This document shows, one piece after another, positions 32,809 through 41,281 of a stretch of DNA of 64,000 nt. How positions within the stretch are numbered: the first letter of the stretch is position 1; each line of letters opens with the position of its first letter. The stretch comes from Hymenobacter artigasi (lineage in GTDB: Bacteria > Bacteroidota > Bacteroidia > Cytophagales > Hymenobacteraceae), in contig NZ_JAAVTK010000005.1 of the NCBI RefSeq assembly GCF_012275535.1, positions 62,001-126,000 of the forward strand, read 5' to 3'. Under the pieces are notes generated by a model. The model saw nothing but the letters and a program-made list of their open reading frames with translations. It was not told the origin of the DNA and did not search any database. The position numbers were made by a program, and so were the translations under genes.

Positions 32809-33827
32809 CGTGTTGTCAGTTGGTAGTTTTCCAGAGCCCGCGCTAATTCCATTTGTATCTGGTTTCGTAATTCCACAGGCTCAATAACCTCCACATCAGC
32901 ACCATACCCTAATAGCAGTGTTATTAATTCTCGCGTTGGCACCACTTTTAATCGCACAATCTCCTCACCTTCAGCTATGTCCACCTGCTGAGATGAGTGC
33001 AGTGGCTTAGTAAGGATGTAGGGCAGGCGGTTTGCTGAAAAACGCAGTTTGATGTCCAGTAGTGCAGCCCGCGGAAGCACTGACATGCCGATAAGATTTG
33101 CAAAAAAGGTGGTAGGGTCATCCTCACTTTGTTGATATCTCTCCTCGCTAGGTGCGACGCCCTGTATTCGGTCAAGGGCAAAGACAGATGCTCCCGGTAG
33201 CCGCCCATGCCGCTGTCCTATCACAAACCAGCGCCCATTATATTGCTTCAATAGGTGTAAGTGAACGACTTCGCGTCGCGCTTCTGGAGCATGAAATGGT
33301 TGATAGGTTAGCCACTGTGTTTGCTGATTCTTTATTGCCGTGTACAATTGGCTGAGCCATTGCTGCCCCTGAACATTTGCCGGTTGCTCAAACTGCAGTA
33401 CTACCCGCTCATTCAGTCCGTCTTGGTAGCTGAGCCGCATTTCAAGGCGTTGTACCACACCGTGCAATTCCTCTGATATGCCTAGTCCCTGCAGTTGTTC
33501 GAGAGCACCTAACGCCTGCTGCAATACTACCAAGTCATCAATCGTAAGCGGATTGTTGAATATTGAGTACTCCTCTTCACTGTAATGATAGCCATTTTCA
33601 GCGTCCCATGCTATAGGGGCATCGTACCCAGTTGCGCCCCCACTGCGCATGTTCTTTAAATCTTCCCGAAGCGTCCGTATGCTGATGTCCCCCCCTTCGC
33701 CTGATTGCTCGCCAACCACCGTTGACACCTCGCGGCGTAGCTTTTCAAAGGTCCATCTGTGCGCTTTGCGCCGGAGACAAGCGTCAATGACTGCGTAGCG
33801 CAACAGCGCATTCTTACTTGTAGGCAT
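32805..33827 (-). CDS. WYL-domain transcription regulator
   Basis: ATG ending at 33827 (MPTSKNALLRYAVIDACLRRK) gives 340 residues. The start is a winged-HTH (WTFEKLRREVSTVV... ISIRTLREDLKNMR). The centre is a WYL domain (IKNQQTQWLTYQPFH and LHLLKQYNGRWFVIGQRHGRLPGASVFALDRIQGV), followed by a WCX-type C-terminal extension. WYL proteins control many defence islands (BrxR and CapW types), mostly as repressors sensing nucleotides or DNA. It is divergent from the methylase/kinase fusion across 143 bp containing an inverted repeat, so it probably controls that operon. GC content here is clearly lower than in the phage genes. Confidence 0.87.
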   Translation of the reverse strand: MPTSKNALLRYAVIDACLRRKAHRWTFEKLRREVSTVVGEQSGEGGDISIRTLREDLKNMRSGGATGYDAPIAWDAENGYHYSEEEYSIFNNPLTIDDLVVLQQALGALEQLQGLGISEELHGVVQRLEMRLSYQDGLNERVVLQFEQPANVQGQQWLSQLYTAIKNQQTQWLTYQPFHAPEARREVVHLHLLKQYNGRWFVIGQRHGRLPGASVFALDRIQGVAPSEERYQQSEDDPTTFFANLIGMSVLPRAALLDIKLRFSANRLPYILTKPLHSSQQVDIAEGEEIVRLKVVPTRELITLLLGYGADVEVIEPVELRNQIQMELARALENYQLTTR

Positions 33828-33851
33828 GCTTTTTTTAAAAAAAAATCTGGC

Positions 33852-33870
33852 TGTGCAGTTTGGCTGCACA
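33852..33870. promoter_or_regulatory. Inverted repeat, candidate WYL operator
   Basis: TGTGCAG and CTGCACA flank a 5-bp spacer (TTTGG) in the region shared by the WYL gene and the divergent methylase/kinase operon. An A/T-tract lies at about 33831-33845. No other palindrome in this region is as good. The binding protein is inferred. Confidence 0.5.
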
Positions 33871-33970
33871 CCAGTGTAGTTGCTTTGTTCCATCGCTCAG
33901 CAACACCCCGCGATTTTTCACTGGATTCTGAAGTCAAGCCGGCTATTTCATCACAAGGCAAGCAATAAGT

Positions 33971-36541
33971 ATGCAAAACAACGGTCAAATCAGCAGTCGG
34001 CATCAGCTAGTAATAGAGGAAGCCTTCAATATTATTCACATTGGAGGGTACCAGCAGCAAAGCATTGGTCAAATAGCCATCTGCTATATGCTAGCTCACA
34101 TGCGTGCTGGCCTGCCTTTTGAAATATTTACTAGTAGCCCTCACTCTGTGTCGTCATCGCAGTGGGCCTCTGCTCTGGCGAATTGGTCATATTCTGGCAA
34201 GCCCACAGAAATGCCGTCTAACGGAAGCACGTTGCACCGTGCTTATGAGATGCTCATAGCTGAAACATTGAAGTTGGAGCAACCCATTTTAAACCGCCTA
34301 TTAGACTTATTGGCTTCGCTTCGCTTGCCATCAATGGAACAAGAGGAGTACGCAATGATTTTTGATTTTGCTATTGAGTATCCTTCGCGTAGCAATCGTG
34401 CTTATAGCAACGAGTGGGTTTTGCCGCAAGAATTAATTAAGGTAATCACACAAATATTCCCTGCCAGTCAAGCTGAGCGAATATTAATTCCTTACGCTGG
34501 AGTAGCTCAATTTGTCAATTATATTGATAAGCAGACTCCTCTTCTCGGGATAGAACCAAATTCTACTATAGCTGCTTTGGGGACATTGCACCTTGCGGCG
34601 CACCGGTTTCATCACAGTAGTATTGAAATTGGTGACCCAATTGTTATTTGGCCAAATGGTATCAGTTGGGATTTGGTGCTAGTGTCTAATTTGGTATTTG
34701 ACTCACGCCCTGTGGAGATGCCCTCAGGCGAATACCCAGCGCTGTTGCAACGTGATGTGGCGCTTATTCAACTCATTATAAAGAATTTAAATTCGGGTGG
34801 ACGGGCTGTAGTGCCTGTTGCAGCAGGCTTCTTGTTTCGCGGTAGCTCTGCAACATATGAACTGCGCAAAAATCTGGTTGAGGCTGGATGGCTCCAAGCT
34901 GTTGTAGAGTTTCCATCAGGAATTCTTACATCTACGGGTGTGATTTTTTCTTTATTGGTATTGGGTAAAAACTACCGCGAGGATAATCGGCCTCGGTTTA
35001 TTGACGCGGGGTCATTTACTACTGCCCAGGGCCGTCAAAAGGTTCTTGATGCTGAAGCGCTATTAGGCGTAATTAAAGGTTACCACCCCAGTGAAAGTGC
35101 CGTTAGCGTCACCCGCGAAACACTGGTTGCTAATGATTACAATCTAAGCCCGCGTCGCTACCTCTCACCTGAGGAGACCCACCCAGACGATACACTATTG
35201 AGTGAAATAGCTACCCCTGTTCGGACAAATGGCCGTAATAACGCGCCGATGACAGGACGATTAGTATCTATTCGTAGCCTTAAAAACGACGACCTGCAAT
35301 TTCAACTGGATATTGTGGACCAGTCAGTTGAGTACATCAACAAGGCTGTCACTTTGCTCACTGAAGATGTGTTACTTGTTGCCCTGCGTGGAAATACACT
35401 TAAGCCAACTTGGTATACTTATAATTCTGATGACCAAGCCGTTGTTTCATCTGAAATAGCTGCGCTTCGCCTAGATGCCACAAAGGTCAACGTAGCATAT
35501 TTGGTCACTGAATTGAACTCTGATTACGTGATGAAGCAGGTTAAAGCGCGCCAAATCGGCTCGACGATTTCTAACCTTTCACGCAAGGATTTACTAAGCT
35601 TGCGCCTCCGACTGCCCAAAAGTCTTGCCCAGCAAGAGGCTGTTGTATCGAGTCTGTGGGAACAGATGATAAAGCAAAAGCAAAAGGAAGTTGACGCCCT
35701 GCGGGATTCGCGGACCCGCAAAGCTGAAACCTTTCAACAGTTCGCAGCTCTGAAGCACTCGCTCGGTCAACCACAGCAAAACCTTGCATCAGGCGTTGCA
35801 AGACTTGAGCACGTTATCCGTCGCTACGGCAGCGCCAATACTGTGCTAACGCTCGATAGCCCCATGAGTGCTGCCGAAACAACTACGGTGCAAAATACAA
35901 TTGACGCTCTCAAGCGAGCCGTTGACTTTATTTACAGAACTCTTAACCGCAACGAGCATGAGCTAGTATTGGAGAACTACCCACTAGATGCGGTTGAAAT
36001 GATTGGCTATTTGCGCCGCTTGGTCATGCGTACCAATGCTACGGCGCGCAGCTTCTCGACTTCTTTCAAAGGTTCGCAGGAACTTTTACTGCTTGAAGTT
36101 TTTGATAAGTCCAAGCAATCAGAGATATATGTTCAAGCCAATGAACATTTGCTTGACTTGCTTTTTGGTAACATTTTGGACAATGCCGACCGGCATGGCT
36201 TCAAGGGTACCCGTAATGCAGACAACAAAGTCGCTATACACGCTGCTTATACATATTTTGACGACACAGTGAGCCCCAAGCTTCAAATCAGAGTGAGCAA
36301 CAACGGTGAGCCGTTTCCTCTCAACTTTGACCCCAGCCAACTTTTTCGCAAAGGGGAGCCTGCCGGCGAAACCGGTAACACCGGAATCGGGGGCTATGAA
36401 GTTCAAGAAATTGTCCGCTACTTTGGTGGTGAGGTCAAGGCGTCTAGCTCGACCAAGTACCCTGATTCTGCTGTAGTTTACACCATAACGCTGCCACTTT
36501 CGGCAGCCGAAACCGCTGACCCTGATGTCGAAGATGTATAG
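33971..36541 (+). CDS. Fusion sensor kinase: HsdM-like methylase fold + HsdS-like TRD + GHKL ATPase
   Basis: This 856-residue protein has these parts. Residues 140-345 resemble type I methylases: motif I ILIPYAGVAQF, the SAM-ribose acidic position LLGIEPN, and FLFRGSSATYELRKNLVEAG with PSGILTSTGVIFSLLVLG. Motif IV, however, reads SNLVF instead of NPPF/NPPY. Residues 390-560 resemble HsdS recognition subunits (YNLSPRRYLSPEE; RQIGSTISNLSRKDLLSLRL). A coiled coil leads to LKHSLGQP (His 596, possible phospho-acceptor). Residues 715-845 are a HATPase_c fold (NILDNADRHG, SNNGEPFP, TGIGGYEVQEIVRYFGG). It overlaps the receiver-domain gene by 17 bp. Probable role: a cytoplasmic kinase that reads DNA modification state. 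Function is inferred. Confidence 0.75.
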   Translation: MQNNGQISSRHQLVIEEAFNIIHIGGYQQQSIGQIAICYMLAHMRAGLPFEIFTSSPHSVSSSQWASALANWSYSGKPTEMPSNGSTLHRAYEMLIAETLKLEQPILNRLLDLLASLRLPSMEQEEYAMIFDFAIEYPSRSNRAYSNEWVLPQELIKVITQIFPASQAERILIPYAGVAQFVNYIDKQTPLLGIEPNSTIAALGTLHLAAHRFHHSSIEIGDPIVIWPNGISWDLVLVSNLVFDSRPVEMPSGEYPALLQRDVALIQLIIKNLNSGGRAVVPVAAGFLFRGSSATYELRKNLVEAGWLQAVVEFPSGILTSTGVIFSLLVLGKNYREDNRPRFIDAGSFTTAQGRQKVLDAEALLGVIKGYHPSESAVSVTRETLVANDYNLSPRRYLSPEETHPDDTLLSEIATPVRTNGRNNAPMTGRLVSIRSLKNDDLQFQLDIVDQSVEYINKAVTLLTEDVLLVALRGNTLKPTWYTYNSDDQAVVSSEIAALRLDATKVNVAYLVTELNSDYVMKQVKARQIGSTISNLSRKDLLSLRLRLPKSLAQQEAVVSSLWEQMIKQKQKEVDALRDSRTRKAETFQQFAALKHSLGQPQQNLASGVARLEHVIRRYGSANTVLTLDSPMSAAETTTVQNTIDALKRAVDFIYRTLNRNEHELVLENYPLDAVEMIGYLRRLVMRTNATARSFSTSFKGSQELLLLEVFDKSKQSEIYVQANEHLLDLLFGNILDNADRHGFKGTRNADNKVAIHAAYTYFDDTVSPKLQIRVSNNGEPFPLNFDPSQLFRKGEPAGETGNTGIGGYEVQEIVRYFGGEVKASSSTKYPDSAVVYTITLPLSAAETADPDVEDV

Positions 36542-37715
36542 AGTTCTCTGGATTGATGACGAGTTTGATAAACTCACCGAGTTGGTTGGCCATGCCATAG
36601 ACAACGACATTACCCTTGTCGGATTTAGCTCTGTGGAGGCTGGTTTTGAACACCTTCGGCAAAACCTGTCGCGTTACGACGCTATTCTGCTGGACGCAAA
36701 ATCCTTCGAAAAAAAAGGCCAGCAATCTGGTACTGAAAGCATTCGGGCCCTAAGCGAAGCACGCGACCAAATCAACGCGCTTAGGTACGAGAAATACTTT
36801 CCCTACTTCGTGCTTACCGGTCAAAAAGGGTTACAGGATGACGAGACTTTTGGTCAGCAGTACACCTTCTTTAGGAAAGGCTCACTGGCCGAAACCGAAG
36901 CATTGTTTGCTGCCATCAAGACGGCCGTAGACGAGCAGCCCGAGTCTCAGTTACGCAGCCGCTACCAGCCCGCCTTTGCTGCCTGTACCGACCAGTTTGT
37001 TAGTGAAAAGGCTGGCCGTCTGCTGGCGAAAGTGCTTGCAGTGGTAGAAAAACCTCAGTCTAACCACGATGATGATACACAGTTCAATAACCTGCGTAAA
37101 ATTGTGGAAGGAGTGTTTCATGCCGCCCAGCGCTTTGGCATCCTCCCAGCTGAGTGCATCCCACGCGGTGAAGTGAATCTGGCAAACTGCACCGAGTTTC
37201 TCAGCGGAAAAAGAATTCAGGTATCGAGCCAACTCTATGCAGTGCCTCGGTCGGCTCTTATGCCTAAGCTATTAGGGCAAGCAACTCGAGTTTTTCTAGA
37301 CCTGACCAGCAGCGGCTCACACGAGGATGGCCCTGCTACTTCATCCAACCTCCTTGAATTGCGTCAGAGAGTAAAAACGCCATATCTACTAGCGGCCTTA
37401 ACCTACCAGGTTATGGATTTATTGGTTTGGTTTAAGGACTTTGTATCTGACCCAAACGCTTTGTCCACTCATCGGAATGCCTGGACCCTGCCCACTACCA
37501 TTACCCCAGAAACCTATGTGCATGGTACTGTCACGAATGTGCGGCATACTGCCGCTGTATTTGTGGCTACAGACACCAATGAGCAAGCCCACATTCATAA
37601 ATCCCAGATTGATGCACACGGACTAAACGAGGGTATGAAAATTGAGGCCGTGCTAAAAGCTAATAACCGTGACGCGACCCGCAAGGAGGTAAAAACAGTC
37701 CGGTTACTAGTTTGA
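36525..37715 (+). CDS. Receiver-domain protein with S1/OB-like C-terminus
   Basis: This 396-residue protein starts with a receiver domain having all key residues: Asp 11/Asp 12 (LWIDDEFDK), phospho-Asp 57 (AILLDAKSF), Thr 98 (YFVLTGQKG) and Lys 118 (FFRKGS). Residues 130-320 are a helical domain I do not recognise. Residues 330-396 look like an S1/OB strand pattern (YVHGTVTNVRHTAAVFVATD, HIHKSQIDAHGLNEGMKIEAVL). There is no DNA-binding HTH, so the output is not ordinary transcription control; RNA or ssDNA binding is one guess. It overlaps the kinase fusion gene and should be its partner. Confidence 0.75.
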   Translation: MSKMYRVLWIDDEFDKLTELVGHAIDNDITLVGFSSVEAGFEHLRQNLSRYDAILLDAKSFEKKGQQSGTESIRALSEARDQINALRYEKYFPYFVLTGQKGLQDDETFGQQYTFFRKGSLAETEALFAAIKTAVDEQPESQLRSRYQPAFAACTDQFVSEKAGRLLAKVLAVVEKPQSNHDDDTQFNNLRKIVEGVFHAAQRFGILPAECIPRGEVNLANCTEFLSGKRIQVSSQLYAVPRSALMPKLLGQATRVFLDLTSSGSHEDGPATSSNLLELRQRVKTPYLLAALTYQVMDLLVWFKDFVSDPNALSTHRNAWTLPTTITPETYVHGTVTNVRHTAAVFVATDTNEQAHIHKSQIDAHGLNEGMKIEAVLKANNRDATRKEVKTVRLLV

Positions 37716-37796
37716 TATTAACTAACGAAACTGTTTAAAAAGGCGATTTTGGATTGCGCTAACCCAGGCAGAGTTTCTGGCTTAACCAGGAAGAAA

Positions 37797-37837
37797 ACAG
37801 AAGGCTACTGCTCATATCATTGGCAGTAGCCTTCTGT
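37797..37837. terminator. Bidirectional terminator between the receiver gene and hsdR
   Basis: A perfect 15-bp stem (37797-37811 with 37823-37837, arm ACAGAAGGCTACTGC) with an 11-nt loop, flanked by A-rich and T-rich sequence on its two sides. It lies between convergent gene ends. Confidence 0.75.
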
Positions 37838-37846
37838 CCAGTTTTA

Positions 37847-40800
37847 TCACGCCCAGTACCGCGCCCCCCGCGCCGCCTGGTCGTACACGTGCTGGTACAC
37901 TGCCTGCCGCTTCTCCTTGAAAACCTCCTTTGGGTACGCCGCTTCCGACAAATCCCCCAGCATCACCGCGCCCAGCATGTCCCGCACCTGTAGTTGCAGC
38001 TGCGGGTTCTTGTGCCAGTCTGGAGTTAGCAGCGTCCGGCGCGTCTCGTTCGCCTGCAGGGTTTCCAACAAATGCTTCGCGGCATTCTTCACCTCCACTT
38101 TCTGAGGCTCACTCAGCTTCTCCTGAAACAGCAGGTCGAACAGCTCCAGCTCCTCCTCGCTCAACCCCTCGGCCGCCGCCCGCTTCTCTTCTGTTTGTAG
38201 CTTCTCCGCGTACTCTTTCAGGGCCTTAAAAAAGGCCTCCACGTCGCTACTCACGCTGTTGTACTGCTGAATAATCGTCTGGAGCTTCTCCCGCAAATCC
38301 ACCCGCGTCACGTTACGGTCCAGCAAAGATTGTAGCCGCTCCTGCAGGAAGTTCACCATGTCCGAAATGGCCAGGTGCTTAAACGGGGCCGCCTTAAACC
38401 GCTCCTGTAGCTTGTCCATGTCGATGCTGGTCAGGTCAATTTCTGCCAGCGACGTAATCGTGTAGCCCTGCGCCACGATGGCCTCGTCAATCAGCGCGGT
38501 GGCCTTCACCCGCGCCTCCTCGTAGTCGCCCCCTTCGCCGTCCTGCTGCCGCCCGATGATGCGCCGCAGGTATTCCAGCGCGTCCTTCGTGCGCCGGTAC
38601 CGCCCCCGGTACGGCCCCGCCGGCAGCAGCTCTTCCGTCAGAATATCCGGCTTGCATGCTTCGTAAAACGACGTTACCGCCGTCTGGTACACCGAAAACT
38701 CCTTTTTCAGCTCCTCCGTCCGTGACAGCGCATCGGCGAAGGCGTCGAACTGCGTCAGCTTGTCAAACGTGGCCGGGCTGTTCAGCACTTCGCCCAGGTC
38801 CAGCCCCTGCCGCGTCAGGAAGCCCACCGCTTCCACGATGGCCGCTTCCAGGTACCGGAGCAAGTCTTCAAATACCTCCGCCGGGTACGTCGTTTTCCCG
38901 CCGCCCTTGGGCTGCGCGTACTTCGCGAGCGCCTTTTCCAGCCGCGTAAACACCCCCAGGTAGTCCACCACCAGCCCCGACGTTTTCCCAATCGGGTGCA
39001 GCGTATCGGCCGTGGCCACCTGCCCCGCCGCGTCCAGCGCCACCGCCACCCGGTTGGCCCGCGCAATGGTCTGCATCAGCGTGTGGTTCTGCATCGGCTT
39101 GTCCAGGTACAGCGTCGAGACGGTTTGCGCGTCGAACCCCGTCAGCCACTTGGCGCACACAAACGCCAGCCGAAACTTGTCGGCCGGGTTGCGGAACCGG
39201 TCCTCTATTGTGTCGTGGTCGTCGCCGTAGGTCTTGTTCATCCGCGCCCGGTGCGGGCGCAGGTTCAGCCCCAGCTTGTCAAACTTGCTGTTTTCGTCGG
39301 CCTCTTCGCTCACAATCACCAGCATCTCCGTCTCCCGCATCCACTTGCGCGTTCGCTCCAGCGCCAGCCGCTCCGGGCTGCCCGCCGGCAGCGGGTTTAG
39401 CTGCCCTTGCAGCTCCTTTATCTTCAGGTCCCAGCGCGCCAGCACCTTGTCGTGCATCCGCACCGCCGTTTCCTTATCAATGCTAATCACCATGCCCTTG
39501 CCCAGGTAGCCCCGACCCGGAAAGTGCGCCACAATGTCCTGCGCCAGCGTATCGAGCCGGTCGTTGTCGGTTATCACCGTCGTGATGTTGGCGTACTCCC
39601 GCGTCAGGCGCTCCTGCTGCTCCGTGCTCAGCTCCTCGTCGGCCACTATCTCGGCGTACTCGTCGTTCAGCGCGTCGTTTTGCAGCTGCATCTTGGGCAC
39701 CCGGTTGTGGTAGAAGATGGGCACCGTTGAGCCATCCGCTACGCTCATCAGGTAGTCGTAGCGGCTCACGTAGCCCCCAAACCATTCCTTGGTCGTTTCC
39801 ACCGTGTCCAGCAGCGGCGTGCCCGTGAAGGCCAGGTAGCTGGCCCCCGGAAACGCCCGCCGCAGGTTCTCGCCCAGGTCGTTGTATTGGCTCCGGTGCG
39901 CCTCGTCCACCAGCACCACATAGTCCTGCCCCCGCTCGGTCAGCGGTTTAAATACCCCGCCCTTGCCGCCCGGCGACTTAAATTTCTGAATCAGCGTGAA
40001 CACCACCGGTGCGCCGGCCCGCACCATCTCCGCCAGCTGCTTGCCGTCCCTGGCCCGCGCCGACGGCTTCGGCTCCAGTAGCCCGCTGCGCGTAAACGTC
40101 TTCCACAGCTGCCCCTCCAAATCCTCGCGGTCCGTCACCAGCACAAACTTCAGGCTGGCCCCGCCGCGCACCTTGTGGCGCACCTTCTGCACGAAAAATG
40201 CCATCGAAAAGCTCTTGCCCGAGCCCTGCGTGTGCCAGAACACCCCCAGCTTCCCCGCCAACGCCTCCCGGTTTTCAAACGCGGCCAATGCGTTGTTCAC
40301 CCCCAAAAACTGGTGGTTCTTGGCCACAATCTTGGCCCGGTCGGCATAAAACAGCACGAAGTTTTCCAGCAGGTCCAGCAGGGTTTCCTTCCGAAACAGG
40401 GCCTGCATCACCCGCACCAGGTCAATGGACTTCTCCGGCACCGGCTTCTCGTCCTCGCTGGCCACCTTCTCCCAGTTGAAAAACTGCTCCCAGTCGGCCG
40501 TGTGGCTGCCCACCTTCGTCACCAGCCCGTTGCTGAGCACCACCACCAGGTTGTAGTCGAACAGCTGCGCGATGTCGCGCCGGTAGTCGGTCAGGTTCTT
40601 GTCGTACGCCTGCCGCGTGTCCTCGGTGGCGTTTTTCAGCTCCACAAACACCAGCGGTAGTCCGTTCACGAACACCAGCAGGTCGGGCCGTCGGTTGCCC
40701 TTGCCGCGTATCGTGAGCTGCTGCACCACCGCGAAGTGGTTGTTGGCCGGCGCTACGAAATCCACGAACCGCACCCGCACATCCACCGCCACGCCCTGCG

Positions 40801-41131
40801 CGTTTTTGGCAATGCCCGACACGTTCAGGCCCTTTTGCAGCAGCCGCGTCACCTCCCGGTTGGCCTCAAACAGCGTCAGGTGCCCCCGGCGCTGCGTCAG
40901 CACCTTCAGCGCCTCGTCCAGCACCGCCGGCGGCGCGGCCGGGTTCAGCTTCCGCAGGCTCTTGGCCAGTTGCCCCAGCATCACCACGCCCTGCGTATCC
41001 GCCCGCCCAAACTTGGCGTTGGCCGCAGCCTCCTCCAGTTTCCACAGGTTGATGTGCTGGTCGTAGTGCAGCTCGTTGAGCAGCACCTTCACGCAGGCCT
41101 CCTCGATGTCATTTTCCGAAATAAAGGCCAT
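37847..41131 (-). CDS. hsdR: Type I restriction enzyme, R subunit (HsdR)
   Basis: This 1094-residue protein is full length. An N-terminal PD-(D/E)xK nuclease (Asp 150 in RRPDLLVFVNG, Glu-x-Lys in VFVELKN at 163-167) is followed by an SF2 motor: Walker A HTQGSGKSFSM (about 300-310), DEAH in VVLVDEAHRSQYN (409-412), SAT-like YLAFTGTPLL and QTIARANR. The C-terminal helical region binds the methylase core. It cleaves unmodified DNA after ATP-driven translocation. It lies 150 bp after hsdS, with a palindromic repeat in the gap, on the same strand as hsdS and hsdM. Confidence 0.93.
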   Translation of the reverse strand: MAFISENDIEEACVKVLLNELHYDQHINLWKLEEAAANAKFGRADTQGVVMLGQLAKSLRKLNPAAPPAVLDEALKVLTQRRGHLTLFEANREVTRLLQKGLNVSGIAKNAQGVAVDVRVRFVDFVAPANNHFAVVQQLTIRGKGNRRPDLLVFVNGLPLVFVELKNATEDTRQAYDKNLTDYRRDIAQLFDYNLVVVLSNGLVTKVGSHTADWEQFFNWEKVASEDEKPVPEKSIDLVRVMQALFRKETLLDLLENFVLFYADRAKIVAKNHQFLGVNNALAAFENREALAGKLGVFWHTQGSGKSFSMAFFVQKVRHKVRGGASLKFVLVTDREDLEGQLWKTFTRSGLLEPKPSARARDGKQLAEMVRAGAPVVFTLIQKFKSPGGKGGVFKPLTERGQDYVVLVDEAHRSQYNDLGENLRRAFPGASYLAFTGTPLLDTVETTKEWFGGYVSRYDYLMSVADGSTVPIFYHNRVPKMQLQNDALNDEYAEIVADEELSTEQQERLTREYANITTVITDNDRLDTLAQDIVAHFPGRGYLGKGMVISIDKETAVRMHDKVLARWDLKIKELQGQLNPLPAGSPERLALERTRKWMRETEMLVIVSEEADENSKFDKLGLNLRPHRARMNKTYGDDHDTIEDRFRNPADKFRLAFVCAKWLTGFDAQTVSTLYLDKPMQNHTLMQTIARANRVAVALDAAGQVATADTLHPIGKTSGLVVDYLGVFTRLEKALAKYAQPKGGGKTTYPAEVFEDLLRYLEAAIVEAVGFLTRQGLDLGEVLNSPATFDKLTQFDAFADALSRTEELKKEFSVYQTAVTSFYEACKPDILTEELLPAGPYRGRYRRTKDALEYLRRIIGRQQDGEGGDYEEARVKATALIDEAIVAQGYTITSLAEIDLTSIDMDKLQERFKAAPFKHLAISDMVNFLQERLQSLLDRNVTRVDLREKLQTIIQQYNSVSSDVEAFFKALKEYAEKLQTEEKRAAAEGLSEEELELFDLLFQEKLSEPQKVEVKNAAKHLLETLQANETRRTLLTPDWHKNPQLQLQVRDMLGAVMLGDLSEAAYPKEVFKEKRQAVYQHVYDQAARGARYWA

Positions 41132-41200
41132 AGCCGGGTAGAAGCGTTAAGTGAAGAGGGGAGGTGAATTTAGAACGTCAGGAAATCAGATTGAAAGAAT

Positions 41201-41254
41201 GTCATGCTGAGCGCAGCCGAACCGAAGGTCAGCGGAGCTAAGCATCTCTACCGC
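41201..41254. repeat. Family 1 repeat (interrupted copy) between hsdS and hsdR
   Basis: GTCATGCTGAGCGCAGCCGA at 41201, then a short insertion (about 41221-41240), then AGCATCTCTACCGC. Only one arm is recognisable. Its presence shows that the host repeat family has also invaded the element. Confidence 0.65.
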
Positions 41255-41281
41255 TTAGTTGCCGCGACGACCAAACAGAAA

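Noticed and set aside
33971..36541. Fusion protein as an ordinary active type I methylase
   Set aside because: The NPPF/NPPY position reads SNLVF and the protein ends in an ATPase domain; a complete HsdM is present elsewhere in the window.
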